NCBI GenBank assembly: GCA_032718475.1
Contig: JAUCBJ010002960.1
Span: forward strand, 1-36,556
Reading direction: 5' to 3'
DNA: 36,556 bases
Source of the DNA: Nemertoderma westbladi
Taxonomy: Eukaryota > Xenacoelomorpha > Nemertodermatida > Nemertodermatidae
Part shown: positions 1-14,700 of the stretch, piece by piece
Layout of the letters: the number at the start of each line of letters is the position of its first letter
Numbering within the stretch: the stretch's first letter is position 1
The notes under the pieces: model-generated
The model's database searches: none
What the model was told of the DNA's origin: nothing
The model's input: the letters and a program-made list of their open reading frames with translations, nothing else
Program-made: the position numbers and the translations under genes

Positions 1-166
1 CATGGTACAGTTTCTATTTGTTCGTGATAACGGTTGTCAGTTGTGGCTGTCTGATGCCGATCTGCCAATCGTCATATTTACATTAGTATATAAATGTAGC
101 TCGGCCTCAACGCTAATAATATTAATTAATTTAGACATAGCGGGCAACAATCATTGTAAATCCCAG

Positions 167-2745
167 CGAATGAGTCATCCAATACACGCCGATAATTGTC
201 TGCTCCAATCAGACGGGAGTTGTTTGAGAGAGTATCCGGCCTATATATGGCGTGATTACAGTGCTATACTGTACCTCAACGAACCGCAAGGTGGCGCTTT
301 TGTGTTTGTGGACAATAAAGATCTTAGTATACAGGTAATCTTTAAATATCAGCATTATTTTTAAAGTAACTAAATTGTTATATATCGTGACCAAAGAGCC
401 AGAACAACACAAACCAAAAGTAATGTTTCAAGAAAAACGAATTTCATATGATTCAGTGTGGATACCGTCTCATAATGTTTTGCAAAGAGGTCTGTGAAGA
501 TAAAAAAATGTAATTATAAAATAGGGGCTGGCTGTCTTAATAAACTTTTTAATGAAAAATTTATTTTTTGGTTATTTTTCTGAAATGCAGAACAACACAT
601 GAAAATTAGCATTACTCTTTATAACTGTGTGTGTTGTTTTGCTTATATAGCATTACTCTTTATAGCTGTGTGTGTTGTTTTGCTTATATAGCATTACTCT
701 TTATAGCTGTGTGTGTTGTTTTGCTTATATAGCATAACTCTTTATAGCTGTGTGTGTTGATTTGCTTATATAGCATTACTCTTTATAGCTGTGTGTGTTG
801 TTTTGCTTATATAGCATAACTCTTTATAGCTGTGTGTTTTGTTTTGCTTATATAGCATTACTCTTTATATCTGTGTGTGTTGTTTTGCTTATATAGCATT
901 ACTCTTTATAGCTGTGTGTTTTGTTTTGCTTATATAGCATTACTCTTTTTATAGCTGTGTGTGTTGATTTGCTTATATAGCATTACTCTTTATAGCTGTG
1001 TGTGTTGATTTGCTTATATAGCATTACTCTTTATAGCTGTGTGTGTTGATTTGCTTATATAGCATTACTCTTTATAGCTGTGTGTGTTGTTTTGCTTATA
1101 TAGCATAACTCTTTATAGCTGTGTGTGTTGTTTTGCTTATATAGCATTACTCTTTATAGCTGTGTGTTTTGTTTTGCTTATATAGCATTACTCTTTTTAT
1201 AGCTGTGTGTGTTGATTTGCTTATATAGCATTACTCTTTATAGCTGTGTGTGTTGATTTGCTTATATAGCATTACTCTTTATATCTGTGTGTGTTGTTTT
1301 GCTTATATAGCATAACTCTTTATAGCTGTGTGTTTTGTTTTGCTTATATAGCATTACTCTTTATATCTGTGTGTGTTGTTTTGCTTATATAGCATTACTC
1401 TTTATAGTTGTGTGTGTTGTTTTGCTTATATAGCATAACTCTTTATAGCTGTGTGTGTTGTTTTGCTTATATAGCATTACTCTTTATAGCTGTGTGTGTT
1501 GTTTTGCTTATATAGCATTACTCTTTATAGCTGTGTGTTTTGTTTTGCTTATATAGCATTACTCTTTTTATAGCTGTGTGTGTTGATTTGCTTATATAGC
1601 ATTACTCTTTATAGCTGTGTGTGTTGATTTGCTTATATAGCATTACTCTTTATAGCTGTGTGTTTTGTTTTGCTTATATAGCATTACTCTTTATATCTGT
1701 GTGTGTTGTTTTGCTTATATAGCATTACTCTTTATATCTGCGTGTGTTGTTTTGCTTATATAGCATTACTCTTTATAGCTGTGTGTTTTGCTTCCGAGAA
1801 TTTGACAAAGATATAACAATTTCCATGAGTTAGGTTTCTTTGGTGTGGGTTGTTTTACCTCTGGCATTTGATAACTTTAATGTTGTGTGGGTTGTTCTGT
1901 TTCTCCTATTATCTCAACATCTTCTTATTCATATGAACCAATATACTGCTTTAGGATTTTAACATATGATGCGCATACCATCTTGCGTCATTTTGGTGGA
2001 CAAAAGTTTTTAAAAATTATGGTGTGTTGTTCTGGCTTTACGGTTACGTTATTATGTGGTTATGATTAGTCAACAGGTTAATACTACTTTATGTAGTATA
2101 CTAAACAGATTCATCAATCAATCCACCCAATCACACAGCCGTCGAGACTTTGCAGTTAAATTGAATCGGTTTTGTTCCTCGTGTAGAGGAGTAAAGCTTG
2201 TTTCAAGATGTGTGAATTTGGTTTCAAATTGGGACAGCTGAGCCCATGGTCCCTCTCGCTCGCAAACGAGTCACATAGTTGGCAGGTACATGAAGGGGCT
2301 GCCTTCCGCTTCCAATATTTTGTTGCCCGGAACAGTTTATGGTGCGACCCATTCGATATAAACTGAGCCGCCCCATTCTTATGAATCCCCCTATTATTCA
2401 AAACGATTATTCCTAATGGATCTGCTAAATGCCAAATTAAAAACATCGGGATTAATTTGTCTCAATTATTTCTTACAGACGCGCATCCCTCCCACGTGTG
2501 GCCGATTGGTAGCATTTTCCGCGGGTGATTCAAATCTCCATGGAGTCGAATCCATTAACAATGGATCGCGCTATTCGATAGCGCTGTGGTTTACAACAAA
2601 CTCGTCACAGAGCTACAAGAAACCATCGGCCCTCAGAGAGTTACAGAAGGAATGGAGTGGGGAACATCAAACCATCGGCCAGGAGAGAGTTACTGAAGGA
2701 ATGGAGTGGGGAACATCAAACCATCGGCCCAAAGGGAGTTACTGA
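167..2745 (+). CDS. Prolyl 3-hydroxylase (leprecan) family, C-terminal catalytic domain, last two exons (5' part outside window)
   Basis: Two exons encode the end of a 2-oxoglutarate/Fe(II) dioxygenase domain. Exon A runs from about 167 (acceptor TCCCAG at 161-166; the start could lie up to 30 bases earlier) to 333, with donor CAG|GTAATC. Exon B runs from 2479 (acceptor TTTCTTACAG) to the TGA at 2743-2745; both junctions are phase 0. Exon A reads RMSHPIHADNC, giving the HxD iron ligands, then RDYSAILYLNE and GGAFVFVD. Exon B reads CGRLVAF, then LHGVES with the distal iron His, and RYSIALWFT with the Arg expected to bind 2-oxoglutarate. HADNC, RDYSAILYLN and ALWFT are hallmarks of the animal prolyl 3-hydroxylases, which modify collagen in the ER. 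After ALWFT the frame runs 49 more codons, mostly through the first copies of the 49-bp satellite, and ends in KGSY rather than a KDEL-type ER signal. No good donor is visible in exon B. Family assignment is secure, paralogue is not; the true 3' end is uncertain. Confidence 0.82.
334..2478 (+). other. Intron of the prolyl 3-hydroxylase-like gene
   Basis: The intron is bounded by CAG|GTAATC and TTTCTTACAG|ACG and joins two in-frame, phase-0 exons of one catalytic domain. Bases 609-1792 are a 41-bp minisatellite. The rest (334-608 and 1793-2478) is AT-rich unique sequence in which I see no conserved coding signal. Short open frames at 1887-2241 (+) and 2156-2446 (-) resemble nothing I recognise. 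Confidence 0.8.
609..1792. repeat. 41-bp minisatellite, about 29 copies
   Basis: Tandem units begin GCATTACTCTTTATAGCTGT, continue with GTGTGTTG, then TTTTGCTTATATA. Variants include TGATTTG for TGTTTTG, GCATAACTC for GCATTACTC, and two extra T in some copies (CTCTTTTTATAG). The array lies inside an intron, about 275 bases past the donor. Unlike the other intronic arrays here, it does not start at the splice site and its units carry no consensus donor on either strand. Confidence 0.95.
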
Positions 2746-5700
2746 AGGAATGGAGTGGGGAACATCAAACCATCGGCCCTAAGGGAGTTACTGAAGGAAT
2801 GGAGTGGGGAACATCAAACCATCGGTCATGAGAGTTACTGAAGGAATGGAGTGGGGAACATCAAACCATCGGCCAGGAGAGAGTTACTGAAGGAATGGAG
2901 TAGGGAACATCAAACCATCGGCCCTGAGAGAGTTACTGAAGGAATGGAGTGGGGAACATCAAACCAACGGCCCTGAGAGAGTTACTGAAGGAATGGAGTG
3001 GGGAACATCAAACCAACGGCCCTGAGAGAGTTACTAAAGGAATGGAGTGGGGAACATCAAACCATCGGCATTGAGAGAGTTACTGGAGGAATGGAGTGGG
3101 GAACATCAAACCATCGGCCCTGAGAGAGTTACTGAAGGAATGGAGTGGGGAACATCAAACCATCGGCCCTGAGAGAGTTACTGAAGGAATGGAGTGGAGA
3201 ACATCAAACCATCGGCCCTGAGAGAGTTACTGAAGGAATGGAGTGGGGAACATCAAACCAACGGCCCTGAGAGAGTTACTGAAGGAATGGAGTGGGGAAC
3301 ATCAAACCATCGGCCCTAAGGGAGTTACTGAAAGACTGGAGTGGGGAACATCAAACCATCGGCCCTGAGAGAGTTACTGAAGGAATGGAGTGGGGAACAT
3401 CACATCATCGGCATTGAGAGAGTTACTAAAGGAATGGAGTGGGGAACATCAAACCATCGGCATTGAGAGAGTTACTGGAGGAATGGAGTGGGGAACATCA
3501 AACCATCGACCCTGAGGGAGTTACTGAAGGAATGGAGTGGGAAACAGCAAACCATCGGCCCTGAGAGAGTTACTGAAGGAATGGAGTGGGGAACATCAAA
3601 TCATCGGCATTGAGAGAGTTACTAAAGGAATGGAGTGGGGAACATCAAACCATCGGCATTGAGAGAGTTACTGGAGGAATGGAGTGGGGAACATCAAACC
3701 ATCGACCCTGAGGGAGTTACTGAAGGAATGGAGTGGGAAACAGCAAACCATCGGCCCTGAGAGAGTTACTGAAGGAATGGAGTGGGGAACATCAAATCAT
3801 CGGCATTGAGAGAGTTACTAAAGGAATGGAGTGGGGAACATCAAACCATCGGCATTGAGAGAGTTACTGGAGGAATGGAGTGGGGAACATCAAATCATCG
3901 GCCCTAAGGGAGTTACTAAAGGGATGGAGTGGGGAACATCAAACCATCGCCCCTAAGGGAGTTACTAAAGGGATGGAGTGGGGAACATCAAATCATCGGC
4001 ATCGAGAGAGTTACTAAAGGGATGGAGTGGGGAACATCAAACCATCGGCATTGAGAGAGTTACTGGAGGAATAGAGTGGGAAACATCAAACCATCGGCCC
4101 TAAGGGAGTTACTGAAGGAATGGAGTCGGGAACATCAAACCATCGGCCCTAAGGGAGTTACTGAAGGAATGGAGTGGGGAACATCAAATCATCGGCATTG
4201 AGAGAGTTACTAAAGGGATGGAGTGGGGAACATCAAACCATCGGCATTTAGAGAGTTACTAAAGGGATAGAGTGGGGAACATCAAACCATCGGCATTTAG
4301 AGAGTTACTAAAGGGATAGAGTGGGGAACATCAAACCATCGGCCCTAAGGGAGTTACTGAAGGGATGGAGTGGGGAACATCAAACCATCGGCATTTAGAG
4401 AGTTACTAAAGGGATAGAGTGGGGAACATCAAACCATCGGCCTTGAGAGAGTTACTGAAGGAATGGAGTGGGGAACATCAAATCATCGGCATTGAAAGAG
4501 TTACTAAAGGGATGGAGTGGGGAACATCAAACCATCGGCCTTGAGAGTGTTACTGAAGGAATGGAGTGGGGAACATCAAATCATCGGCATTGAGAGAGTT
4601 ACTAAAGGGATAGAGTGGGGAACATCAAACCATCGGCCTTGAGAGAGTTACTGAAGGAATGGAGTGGGGAATATCAATTCATCGGCATTGAGAGAGTTAC
4701 TAAAGGGATGGAGTGGGGAACATCAAACCATCGGCCTTGAGAGAGTTACTGAAGGAATGGAGTGGGGAACATCAAATCATCGGCATTGAAAGAGTTACTA
4801 AAGGGATGGAGTGGGGAACATCAAACCATCGGCCTTGAGAGTGTTACTGAAGGAATGGAGTGGGGAACATCAAATCATCGGCATTGAGAGAGTTACTAAA
4901 GGGATAGAGTGGGGAACATCAAACCATCGGCCTTGAGAGAGTTACTGAAGGAATGGAGTGGGGAATATCAATTCATCGGCATTGAGAGAGTTACTAAAGG
5001 GATGGAGTGGGGAACATCAAACCATCGGCCTTGAGAGAGTTATTGAAGGAATGGAGTGGGGAACATCAAACCATCGGCCTTGAGAGTGTTACTGAAGGAA
5101 TGGAGTGGGGAACATCAAATCATCGGCATTGAGAGAGTTACTAAAGGAATGGAGTGGGGAACATCAAACCATCGGCCCTAAGGGAGATACTGAAGGAATG
5201 GAGTGGGGAACATCAAACATCGGCCTTGAGAGAGTTACTAAAGGGATGGAGTGGGGAACATCAAACCATCGGCCCTAAGGGAGATACTGAAGGAATGGAG
5301 TGTGGAACATCAAACCATCGGCCCTAAGGGAGTTACTGAAGGAATGGAGTGGGGAACATCAAACCATCGGCATTTAGAGAGTTACTAAAGGGATATAGTG
5401 GGGAACATCAAACCATCGGCATTTAGAGAGTTACTAAAGGGATAGAGTGGGGAACATCAAACCATCGGCCTTGAGAGAGTTACTGAAGGAATGGAGTGGG
5501 GAACATCAAATCATCGGCATTGAAAGAGTTACTAAAGGGATGGAGTGGGGAACATCAAACCATCGGCCTTGAGAGTGTTACTGAAGGAATGGAGTGGGGA
5601 ACATCAAATCATCGGCATTGAGAGAGTTACTAAAGGGATAGAGTGGGGAACATCAAACCATCGGCCTTGAGAGAGTTACTGAAGGAATGGAGTGGGGAAC

Positions 5701-8700
5701 ATCAAATCATCGGCATTGAGAGAGTTACTAAAGGGGTGGAGTGGGGAACATCAAACCATCGGCCTTGAGAGAGTTACTGAAGGAATGGAGTGGGGAATAT
5801 CAATTCATCGGCATTGAGAGAGTTACTATTAAAGGGATGGAGTGGGGAACATCAAACCATCGGCCCTAAGGGAGTTACTGAAGGGATGGAGTGGGGAACA
5901 TCAAATCATCGGCATTGAGAGAGTTACTAAAGGGATGGAGTGGGGAACATCAAACCATCGGCATTGAGAGAGTTATTGAAGGAATGGAGTGGGGAACATC
6001 AAATCATCGGCATTCAGAGAGTTACTAAAGGGATGGAGTGGGGAACATCAAACCATCGGCCCTAAGGGAGTTACTGAAGGAATGGAGTGGGGAACATCAA
6101 ACCATCGGCCCTAAGGGAGTTTCTGAAGGGATGGAGTGGGGAACATCAAATCATCGGCATTGAGAGAGTTACTAAAGGGATGGAGTGGGGAACATCAAAC
6201 CATCGGCCCTAAGGGAGTTACTGAAGGGATGGAGTGGGGAACATCAAACCATCGGCATTGAGAGAGTTATTGAAGGAATGGAGTGGGGAACATCAAATAA
6301 TCGGCATTCAGAGAGTTACTAAAGGGATGGAGTGGGGAACATCAAACCATCGGCCCTAAGGGAGTTACTGAAGGAATGGAGTGGGGAACATCAAATCATC
6401 GGCATTCAGAGAGTTACTAAAGGGATGGAGTGGGGAACATCAAACCATCGGCATTGAGAGAGTTATTGAAGGAATGGAGTGGGGAACATCAAATCATCGG
6501 CATTCAGAGAGTTACTAAAGGGATGGAGTGGGGAACATCAAACCATCGGCATTGAGAGAGTTATTGAAGGAATGGAGTGGGGAACATCAAATCATCGGCA
6601 TTCAGAGAGTTACTAAAGGGATGGAGTGGGGAACATCAAACCATCGGCCCTAAGGGAGTTACTGAAGGAATGGAGTGGGGAACATCAAACAAACCATCGG
6701 CATTGAGAGAGTTACTATTAAAGGGATGGAGTGGGGAACATCAAACCATCGGCCCTAAGGGAGTTACTGAAGGGATGGAGTGGGGAACATCAAATCATCG
6801 GCATTGAGAGAGTTACTAAAGGGATGGAGTGGGGAACATCAAACCATCGGCATTCAGAGAGTTACTAAAGGGGTGGAGTGGGGAACATCAAACCATCGGC
6901 ATTGAGAGAGTTATTGAAGGAATGGAGTGGGGAATATCAATTCATCGGCATTGAGAGAGTTACTATTAAAGGGATGGAGTGGGGAACATCAAACCATCGG
7001 CCCTAAGGGAGTTACTGAAGGGATGGAGTGGGGAACATCAAATCATCGGCATTGAGAGAGTTACTAAAGGGATGGAGTGGGGAACATCCAACCATCGGCA
7101 TTCAGAGAGTTACTAAAGGAATGGAGTGGGGAACATCAAACCATCGGCATTGAGAGAGTTATTGAAGGAATGGAGTGGGGAACATCAAATCATCGGCATT
7201 CAGAGAGTTACTAAAGGGATGGAGTGGGGAACATCAAACCATCGGCCCTAAGGGAGTTACTGAAGGAATGGAGTGGGGAACATCAAATCATCGGCATTGA
7301 GAGAGTTACTAAAGGGATGGAGTGGGGAACATCAAATCATCGGCCCTAAGGGAGTTACTAAAGGGATGGAGTGGGGAACATCAAACCATCGGCCCTAAGG
7401 GAGTTACTGAAGGGATGGAGTGGGGAACATCAAATCATCGCCATTGAGAGAGTTACTAAAGGGATGGAGTGGGGAACATCAAATCATCGGCCCTAAGGGA
7501 GTTACTAAAGGGATGGAGTGGGAACATCAAACCATCGGCCCTGAGAGAGTTACTGAAGGAATGGAGTGGGGAACATCAAATCATCGGCATTGAGAGAGTT
7601 ACTAAAGGGATGGAGTGGGGAACATCAAACCATCGGCCCTAAGGGAGTTACTAAAGGGATGGAGTGGGGAACATCAAACCATCGGCCCTAAGGGAGTTAC
7701 TGAAGGGATGGAGTGGGGAACATCAAACCATCGGCATTGAGAGAGTTATTGAAGGAATGGAGTGGGGAACATCAAATCATCGGCATTCAGAGAGTTACTA
7801 AAGGGATGGAGTGGGGAACATCAAACCATCGGCCCTAAGGGAGTTACTAAAGGGATGGAGTGGGGAACATCAAACCATCGGCATTGAGAGAGTTATTGAA
7901 GGAATGGAGTGGGGAACATCAAATCATCGGCATTCAGAGAGTTACTAAAGGGATGGAGTGGGGAACATCAAACCATCGGCCCTAAGGGAGTTACTGAAGG
8001 AATGGAGTGGGGAACATCAAATCATCGGCATTGAGAGAGTTACTAAAGGGATGGAGTGGTGAACATCAAACCATCGGCATTGAGAGAGTTATTGAAGGAT
8101 TGGAGTGGGGAACATCAAATCATCGGCATTCAGAGAGTTACTAAAGGGATGGAATGGGGAACATCAAACCATCGGCCCTAAGGGAGTTACTGAAGGAATG
8201 GAGTGGGGAACATCAAACCATCGGCCCTAAGGGAGTTTCTGAAGGGATGGAGTGGGGAACATCAAACCATCGGCCCTAAGGGAGTTACTGAAGGAATGTA
8301 GTGGGGAACATCAAATCATCGGCATTGAGAGAGTTACTAAAGGGATGGAGTGGGGAACATCAAACCATCGGCATTGAGAGAGTTACTAAAGGGATGGAGT
8401 GGGGAACATCAAATCATCGGCCCTAAGGGAGTTACTAAAGGGATGGAGTGGGGAACATCAAATCATCGGCATTGAGATAGTTACTAAAGGGATGGAGTGG
8501 GGAACATCAAACCATCGGCATTGAGAGAGTTACTAAAGGGATAGAGTGGGGAACATCAAACCATCGGCATTGAGAGAGTTACTAAAGGAATGGAGTGGGG
8601 AACATCAAATCATCGGCCCTAAGGGAGTTACTAAAGGGATGGAGTGGGGAACATCAAACAAACCATCGGCATTGAGAGAGTTACTATTAAAGGGATGGAG

Positions 8701-11700
8701 TGGGGCACATCAAACCATCGGCCCTAAGGGAGTTACTGAAGGGATGGAGTGGGGAACATCAAATCATCGGCATTGAGAGAGTTACTAAAGGGATGGAGTG
8801 GGGAACATCAAACCATCGGCATTCAGAGAGTTACTAAAGGGGTGGAGTGGGGAACATCAAACCATCGGCATTGAGAGAGTTATTGAAGGAATGGAGTGGG
8901 GAATATCAATTCATCGGCATTGAGAGAGTTACTATTAAAGGGATGGAGTGGGGAACATCAAACCATCGGCCCTAAGGGAGTTACTGAAGGGATGGAGTGG
9001 GGAACATCAAATCATCGGCATTGAGAGAGTTACTAAAGGGATGGAGTGGGGAACATCCAACCATCGGCATTCAGAAAGTTACTAAAGGAATGGAGTGGGG
9101 AACATCAAACCATCGGCATTGAGAGAGTTATTGAAGGAATGGAGTGGGGAACATCAAATCATCGGCATTCAGAGAGTTACTAAAGGGATGGAGTGGGGAA
9201 CATCAAACCATCGGCCCTAAGGGAGTTACTGAAGGAATGGAGTGGGGAACATCAAATCATCGGCATTGAGAGAGTTACTAAAGGGATGGAGTGGGGAACA
9301 TCAAATCATCGGCCCTAAGGGAGTTACTAAAGGGATGGAGTGGGGAACATCAAACCATCGGCCCTAAGGGAGTTACTGAAGGGATGGAGTGGGGAACATC
9401 AAATCATCGGCATTGAGAGAGTTACTAAAGGGATGGAGTGGGGAACATCAAATCATCGGCCCTAAGGGAGTTACTAAAGGGATGGAGTGGGAACATCAAA
9501 CCATCGGCCCTGAGAGAGTTACTGAAGGAATGGAGTGGGGAACATCAAATCATCGGCATTGAGAGAGTTACTAAAGGGATGGAGTGGGGAACATCAAACC
9601 ATCGGCCCTAAGGGAGTTACTAAAGGGATGGAGTGGGGAACATCAAACCATCGGCCCTAAGGGAGTTACTGAAGGGATGGAGTGGGGAACATCAAACCAT
9701 CGGCATTGAGAGAGTTATTGAAGGAATGGAGTGGGGAACATCAAATCATCGGCATTCAGAGAGTTACTAAAGGGATGGAGTGGGGAACATCAAACCATCG
9801 GCCCTAAGGGAGTTACTAAAGGGATGGAGTGGGGAACATCAAACCATCGGCATTGAGAGAGTTATTGAAGGAATGGAGTGGGGAACATCAAATCATCGGC
9901 ATTCAGAGAGTTACTAAAGGGATGGAGTGGGGAACATCAAACCATCGGCCCAAAGGGAGTTACTGAAGGAATGGAGTGGGGAACATCAAACCATCGGCCC
10001 TAAGGGAGTTACTGAAGGAATGGAGTGGGGAACATCAAACCATCGGTCATGAGAGTTACTGAAGGAATGGAGTGGGGAACATCAAACCATCGGCCCTGAG
10101 AGAGTTACTGAAGGAATGGAGTGGGGAACATCAAACCATCGGCCCTGAGAGAGTTACTGAAGGAATGGAGTGGAGAACATCAAACCATCGGCCCTGAGAG
10201 AGTTACTGAAGGAATGGAGTGGGGAACATCAAACCAACGGCCCTGAGAGAGTTACTGAAGGAATGGAGTGGGGAACATCAAACCATCGGCCCTAAGGGAG
10301 TTACTGAAAGACTGGAGTGGGGAACATCAAACCATCGGCCCTGAGAGAGTTACTGAAGGAATGGAGTGGGGAACATCAAATCATCGGCATTGAGAGAGTT
10401 ACTAAAGGAATGGAGTGGGGAACATCAAACCATCGGCATTGAGAGAGTTACTGGAGGAATGGAGTGGGGAACATCAAACCATCGACCCTGAGGGAGTTAC
10501 TGAAGGAATGGAGTGGGAAACAGCAAACCATCGGCCCTGAGAGAGTTACTGAAGGAATGGAGTGGGGAACATCAAATCATCGGCATTGAGAGAGTTACTA
10601 AAGGAATGGAGTGGGGAACATCAAACCATCGGCATTGAGAGAGTTACTGGAGGAATGGAGTGGGGAACATCAAACCATCGACCCTGAGGGAGTTACTGAA
10701 GGAATGGAGTGGGAAACAGCAAACCATCGGCCCTGAGAGAGTTACTGAAGGAATGGAGTGGGGAACATCAAATCATCGGCATTGAGAGAGTTACTAAAGG
10801 AATGGAGTGGGGAACATCAAACCATCGGCATTGAGAGAGTTACTGGAGGAATGGAGTGGGGAACATCAAACCATCGACCCTGAGGGAGTTACTGAAGGAA
10901 TGGAGTGGGAAACAGCAAACCATCGGCCCTGAGGTAGTTACTGAAGGAATGGAGTGGGGAACATCAAACCATCGCCCCTAAGGGAGTTACTAAAGGGATG
11001 GAGTGGGGAACATCAAACCATCGGCCCTGAGAGAGTTACTGAAGGAATGGAGTGGGGAACATCAAACCATCGGCCCTGAGGTAGTTACTGAAGGAATGGA
11101 GTGGGGAACATCAAACCATCGCCCCTAAGGGAGTTACTAAAGGGATGGAGTGGGGAACATCAAACCATCGGCCCTGAGAGAGTTACTAAAGGGATGGAGT
11201 GGGGAACATCAAATCATCGGCAGTAAGGGAGTTACTGAAGGAATGGAATGGGGAACATCAAACCATCGGCACTAAGGGAGTTACTGAAAGAATGGAATGG
11301 GGAACATCAAACCATTGACCCTAAATGGAGTTACTGAAGGAATGGAGTGGGGAACATCAAACCATCGGCCCTAAGGGAGTTACTGGAGGAATGGAGTGGG
11401 GAACATCAAACCATCGGCCTTGAGAGAGTTACTGGGGGAATAGAGTGGGAAACATCAAACCATCGGCCCTAAGGGAGTTACTGAAGGAATGGAGTCGGGA
11501 ACATCAAACCATCGGCCCTAAGGGAGTTACTGAAGGAATGGAGTGGGGAACATCAAATCATCGGCATTGAGAGAGTTACTAAAGGGATGGAGTGGGGAAC
11601 ATCAAACCATCGGCATTTAGAGAGTTACTAAAGGGATAGAGTGGGGAACATCAAACCATCGGCATTTAGAGAGTTACTAAAGGGATAGAGTGGGGAACAT

Positions 11701-14700
11701 CAAACCATCGGCCCTAAGGGAGTTACTGAAGGGATGGAGTGGGGAACATCAAACCATCGGCATTTAGAGAGTTACTAAAGGGATAGAGTGGGGAACATCA
11801 AACCATCGGCCTTGAGAGAGTTACTGAAGGAATGGAGTGGGGAACATCAAATCATCGGCATTGAAAGAGTTACTAAAGGGATGGAGTGGGGAACATCAAA
11901 CCATCGGCCTTGAGAGTGTTACTGAAGGAATGGAGTGGGGAACATCAAATCATCGGCATTGAGAGAGTTACTAAAGGGATAGAGTGGGGAACATCAAACC
12001 ATCGGCCTTGAGAGAGTTACTGAAGGAATGGAGTGGGGAATATCAATTCATCGGCATTGAGAGAGTTACTAAAGGGATGGAGTGGGGAACATCAAACCAT
12101 CGGCCTTGAGAGAGTTACTGAAGGAATGGAGTGGGGAACATCAAATCATCGGCATTGAAAGAGTTACTAAAGGGATGGAGTGGGGAACATCAAACCATCG
12201 GCCTTGAGAGTGTTACTGAAGGAATGGAGTGGGGAACATCAAATCATCGGCATTGAGAGAGTTACTAAAGGGATAGAGTGGGGAACATCAAACCATCGGC
12301 CTTGAGAGAGTTACTGAAGGAATGGAGTGGGGAATATCAATTCATCGGCATTGAGAGAGTTACTAAAGGGATGGAGTGGGGAACATCAAACCATCGGCCT
12401 TGAGAGAGTTATTGAAGGAATGGAGTGGGGAACATCAAACCATCGGCCTTGAGAGTGTTACTGAAGGAATGGAGTGGGGAACATCAAATCATCGGCATTG
12501 AGAGAGTTACTAAAGGAATGGAGTGGGGAACATCAAACCATCGGCCCTAAGGGAGATACTGAAGGAATGGAGTGGGGAACATCAAACATCGGCCTTGAGA
12601 GAGTTACTAAAGGGATGGAGTGGGGAACATCAAACCATCGGCCCTAAGGGAGATACTGAAGGAATGGAGTGTGGAACATCAAACCATCGGCCCTAAGGGA
12701 GTTACTGAAGGAATGGAGTGGGGAACATCAAACCATCGGCATTTAGAGAGTTACTAAAGGGATATAGTGGGGAACATCAAACCATCGGCATTTAGAGAGT
12801 TACTAAAGGGATAGAGTGGGGAACATCAAACCATCGGCCTTGAGAGAGTTACTGAAGGAATGGAGTGGGGAACATCAAATCATCGGCATTGAAAGAGTTA
12901 CTAAAGGGATGGAGTGGGGAACATCAAACCATCGGCCTTGAGAGTGTTACTGAAGGAATGGAGTGGGGAACATCAAATCATCGGCATTGAGAGAGTTACT
13001 AAAGGGATAGAGTGGGGAACATCAAACCATCGGCCTTGAGAGAGTTACTGAAGGAATGGAGTGGGGAACATCAAATCATCGGCATTGAGAGAGTTACTAA
13101 AGGGGTGGAGTGGGGAACATCAAACCATCGGCCTTGAGAGAGTTACTGAAGGAATGGAGTGGGGAATATCAATTCATCGGCATTGAGAGAGTTACTATTA
13201 AAGGGATGGAGTGGGGAACATCAAACCATCGGCCCTAAGGGAGTTACTGAAGGGATGGAGTGGGGAACATCAAATCATCGGCATTGAGAGAGTTACTAAA
13301 GGGATGGAGTGGGGAACATCAAACCATCGGCATTGAGAGAGTTATTGAAGGAATGGAGTGGGGAACATCAAATCATCGGCATTCAGAGAGTTACTAAAGG
13401 GATGGAGTGGGGAACATCAAACCATCGGCCCTAAGGGAGTTACTGAAGGAATGGAGTGGGGAACATCAAACCATCGGCCCTAAGGGAGTTTCTGAAGGGA
13501 TGGAGTGGGGAACATCAAATCATCGGCATTGAGAGAGTTACTAAAGGGATGGAGTGGGGAACATCAAACCATCGGCCCTAAGGGAGTTACTGAAGGGATG
13601 GAGTGGGGAACATCAAACCATCGGCATTGAGAGAGTTATTGAAGGAATGGAGTGGGGAACATCAAATAATCGGCATTCAGAGAGTTACTAAAGGGATGGA
13701 GTGGGGAACATCAAACCATCGGCCCTAAGGGAGTTACTGAAGGAATGGAGTGGGGAACATCAAATCATCGGCATTCAGAGAGTTACTAAAGGGATGGAGT
13801 GGGGAACATCAAACCATCGGCATTGAGAGAGTTATTGAAGGAATGGAGTGGGGAACATCAAATCATCGGCATTCAGAGAGTTACTAAAGGGATGGAGTGG
13901 GGAACATCAAACCATCGGCATTGAGAGAGTTATTGAAGGAATGGAGTGGGGAACATCAAATCATCGGCATTCAGAGAGTTACTAAAGGGATGGAGTGGGG
14001 AACATCAAACCATCGGCCCTAAGGGAGTTACTGAAGGAATGGAGTGGGGAACATCAAACAAACCATCGGCATTGAGAGAGTTACTATTAAAGGGATGGAG
14101 TGGGGAACATCAAACCATCGGCCCTAAGGGAGTTACTGAAGGGATGGAGTGGGGAACATCAAATCATCGGCATTGAGAGAGTTACTAAAGGGATGGAGTG
14201 GGGAACATCAAACCATCGGCATTCAGAGAGTTACTAAAGGGGTGGAGTGGGGAACATCAAACCATCGGCATTGAGAGAGTTATTGAAGGAATGGAGTGGG
14301 GAATATCAATTCATCGGCATTGAGAGAGTTACTATTAAAGGGATGGAGTGGGGAACATCAAACCATCGGCCCTAAGGGAGTTACTGAAGGGATGGAGTGG
14401 GGAACATCAAATCATCGGCATTGAGAGAGTTACTAAAGGGATGGAGTGGGGAACATCCAACCATCGGCATTCAGAGAGTTACTAAAGGAATGGAGTGGGG
14501 AACATCAAACCATCGGCATTGAGAGAGTTATTGAAGGAATGGAGTGGGGAACATCAAATCATCGGCATTCAGAGAGTTACTAAAGGGATGGAGTGGGGAA
14601 CATCAAACCATCGGCCCTAAGGGAGTTACTGAAGGAATGGAGTGGGGAACATCAAATCATCGGCATTGAGAGAGTTACTAAAGGGATGGAGTGGGGAACA

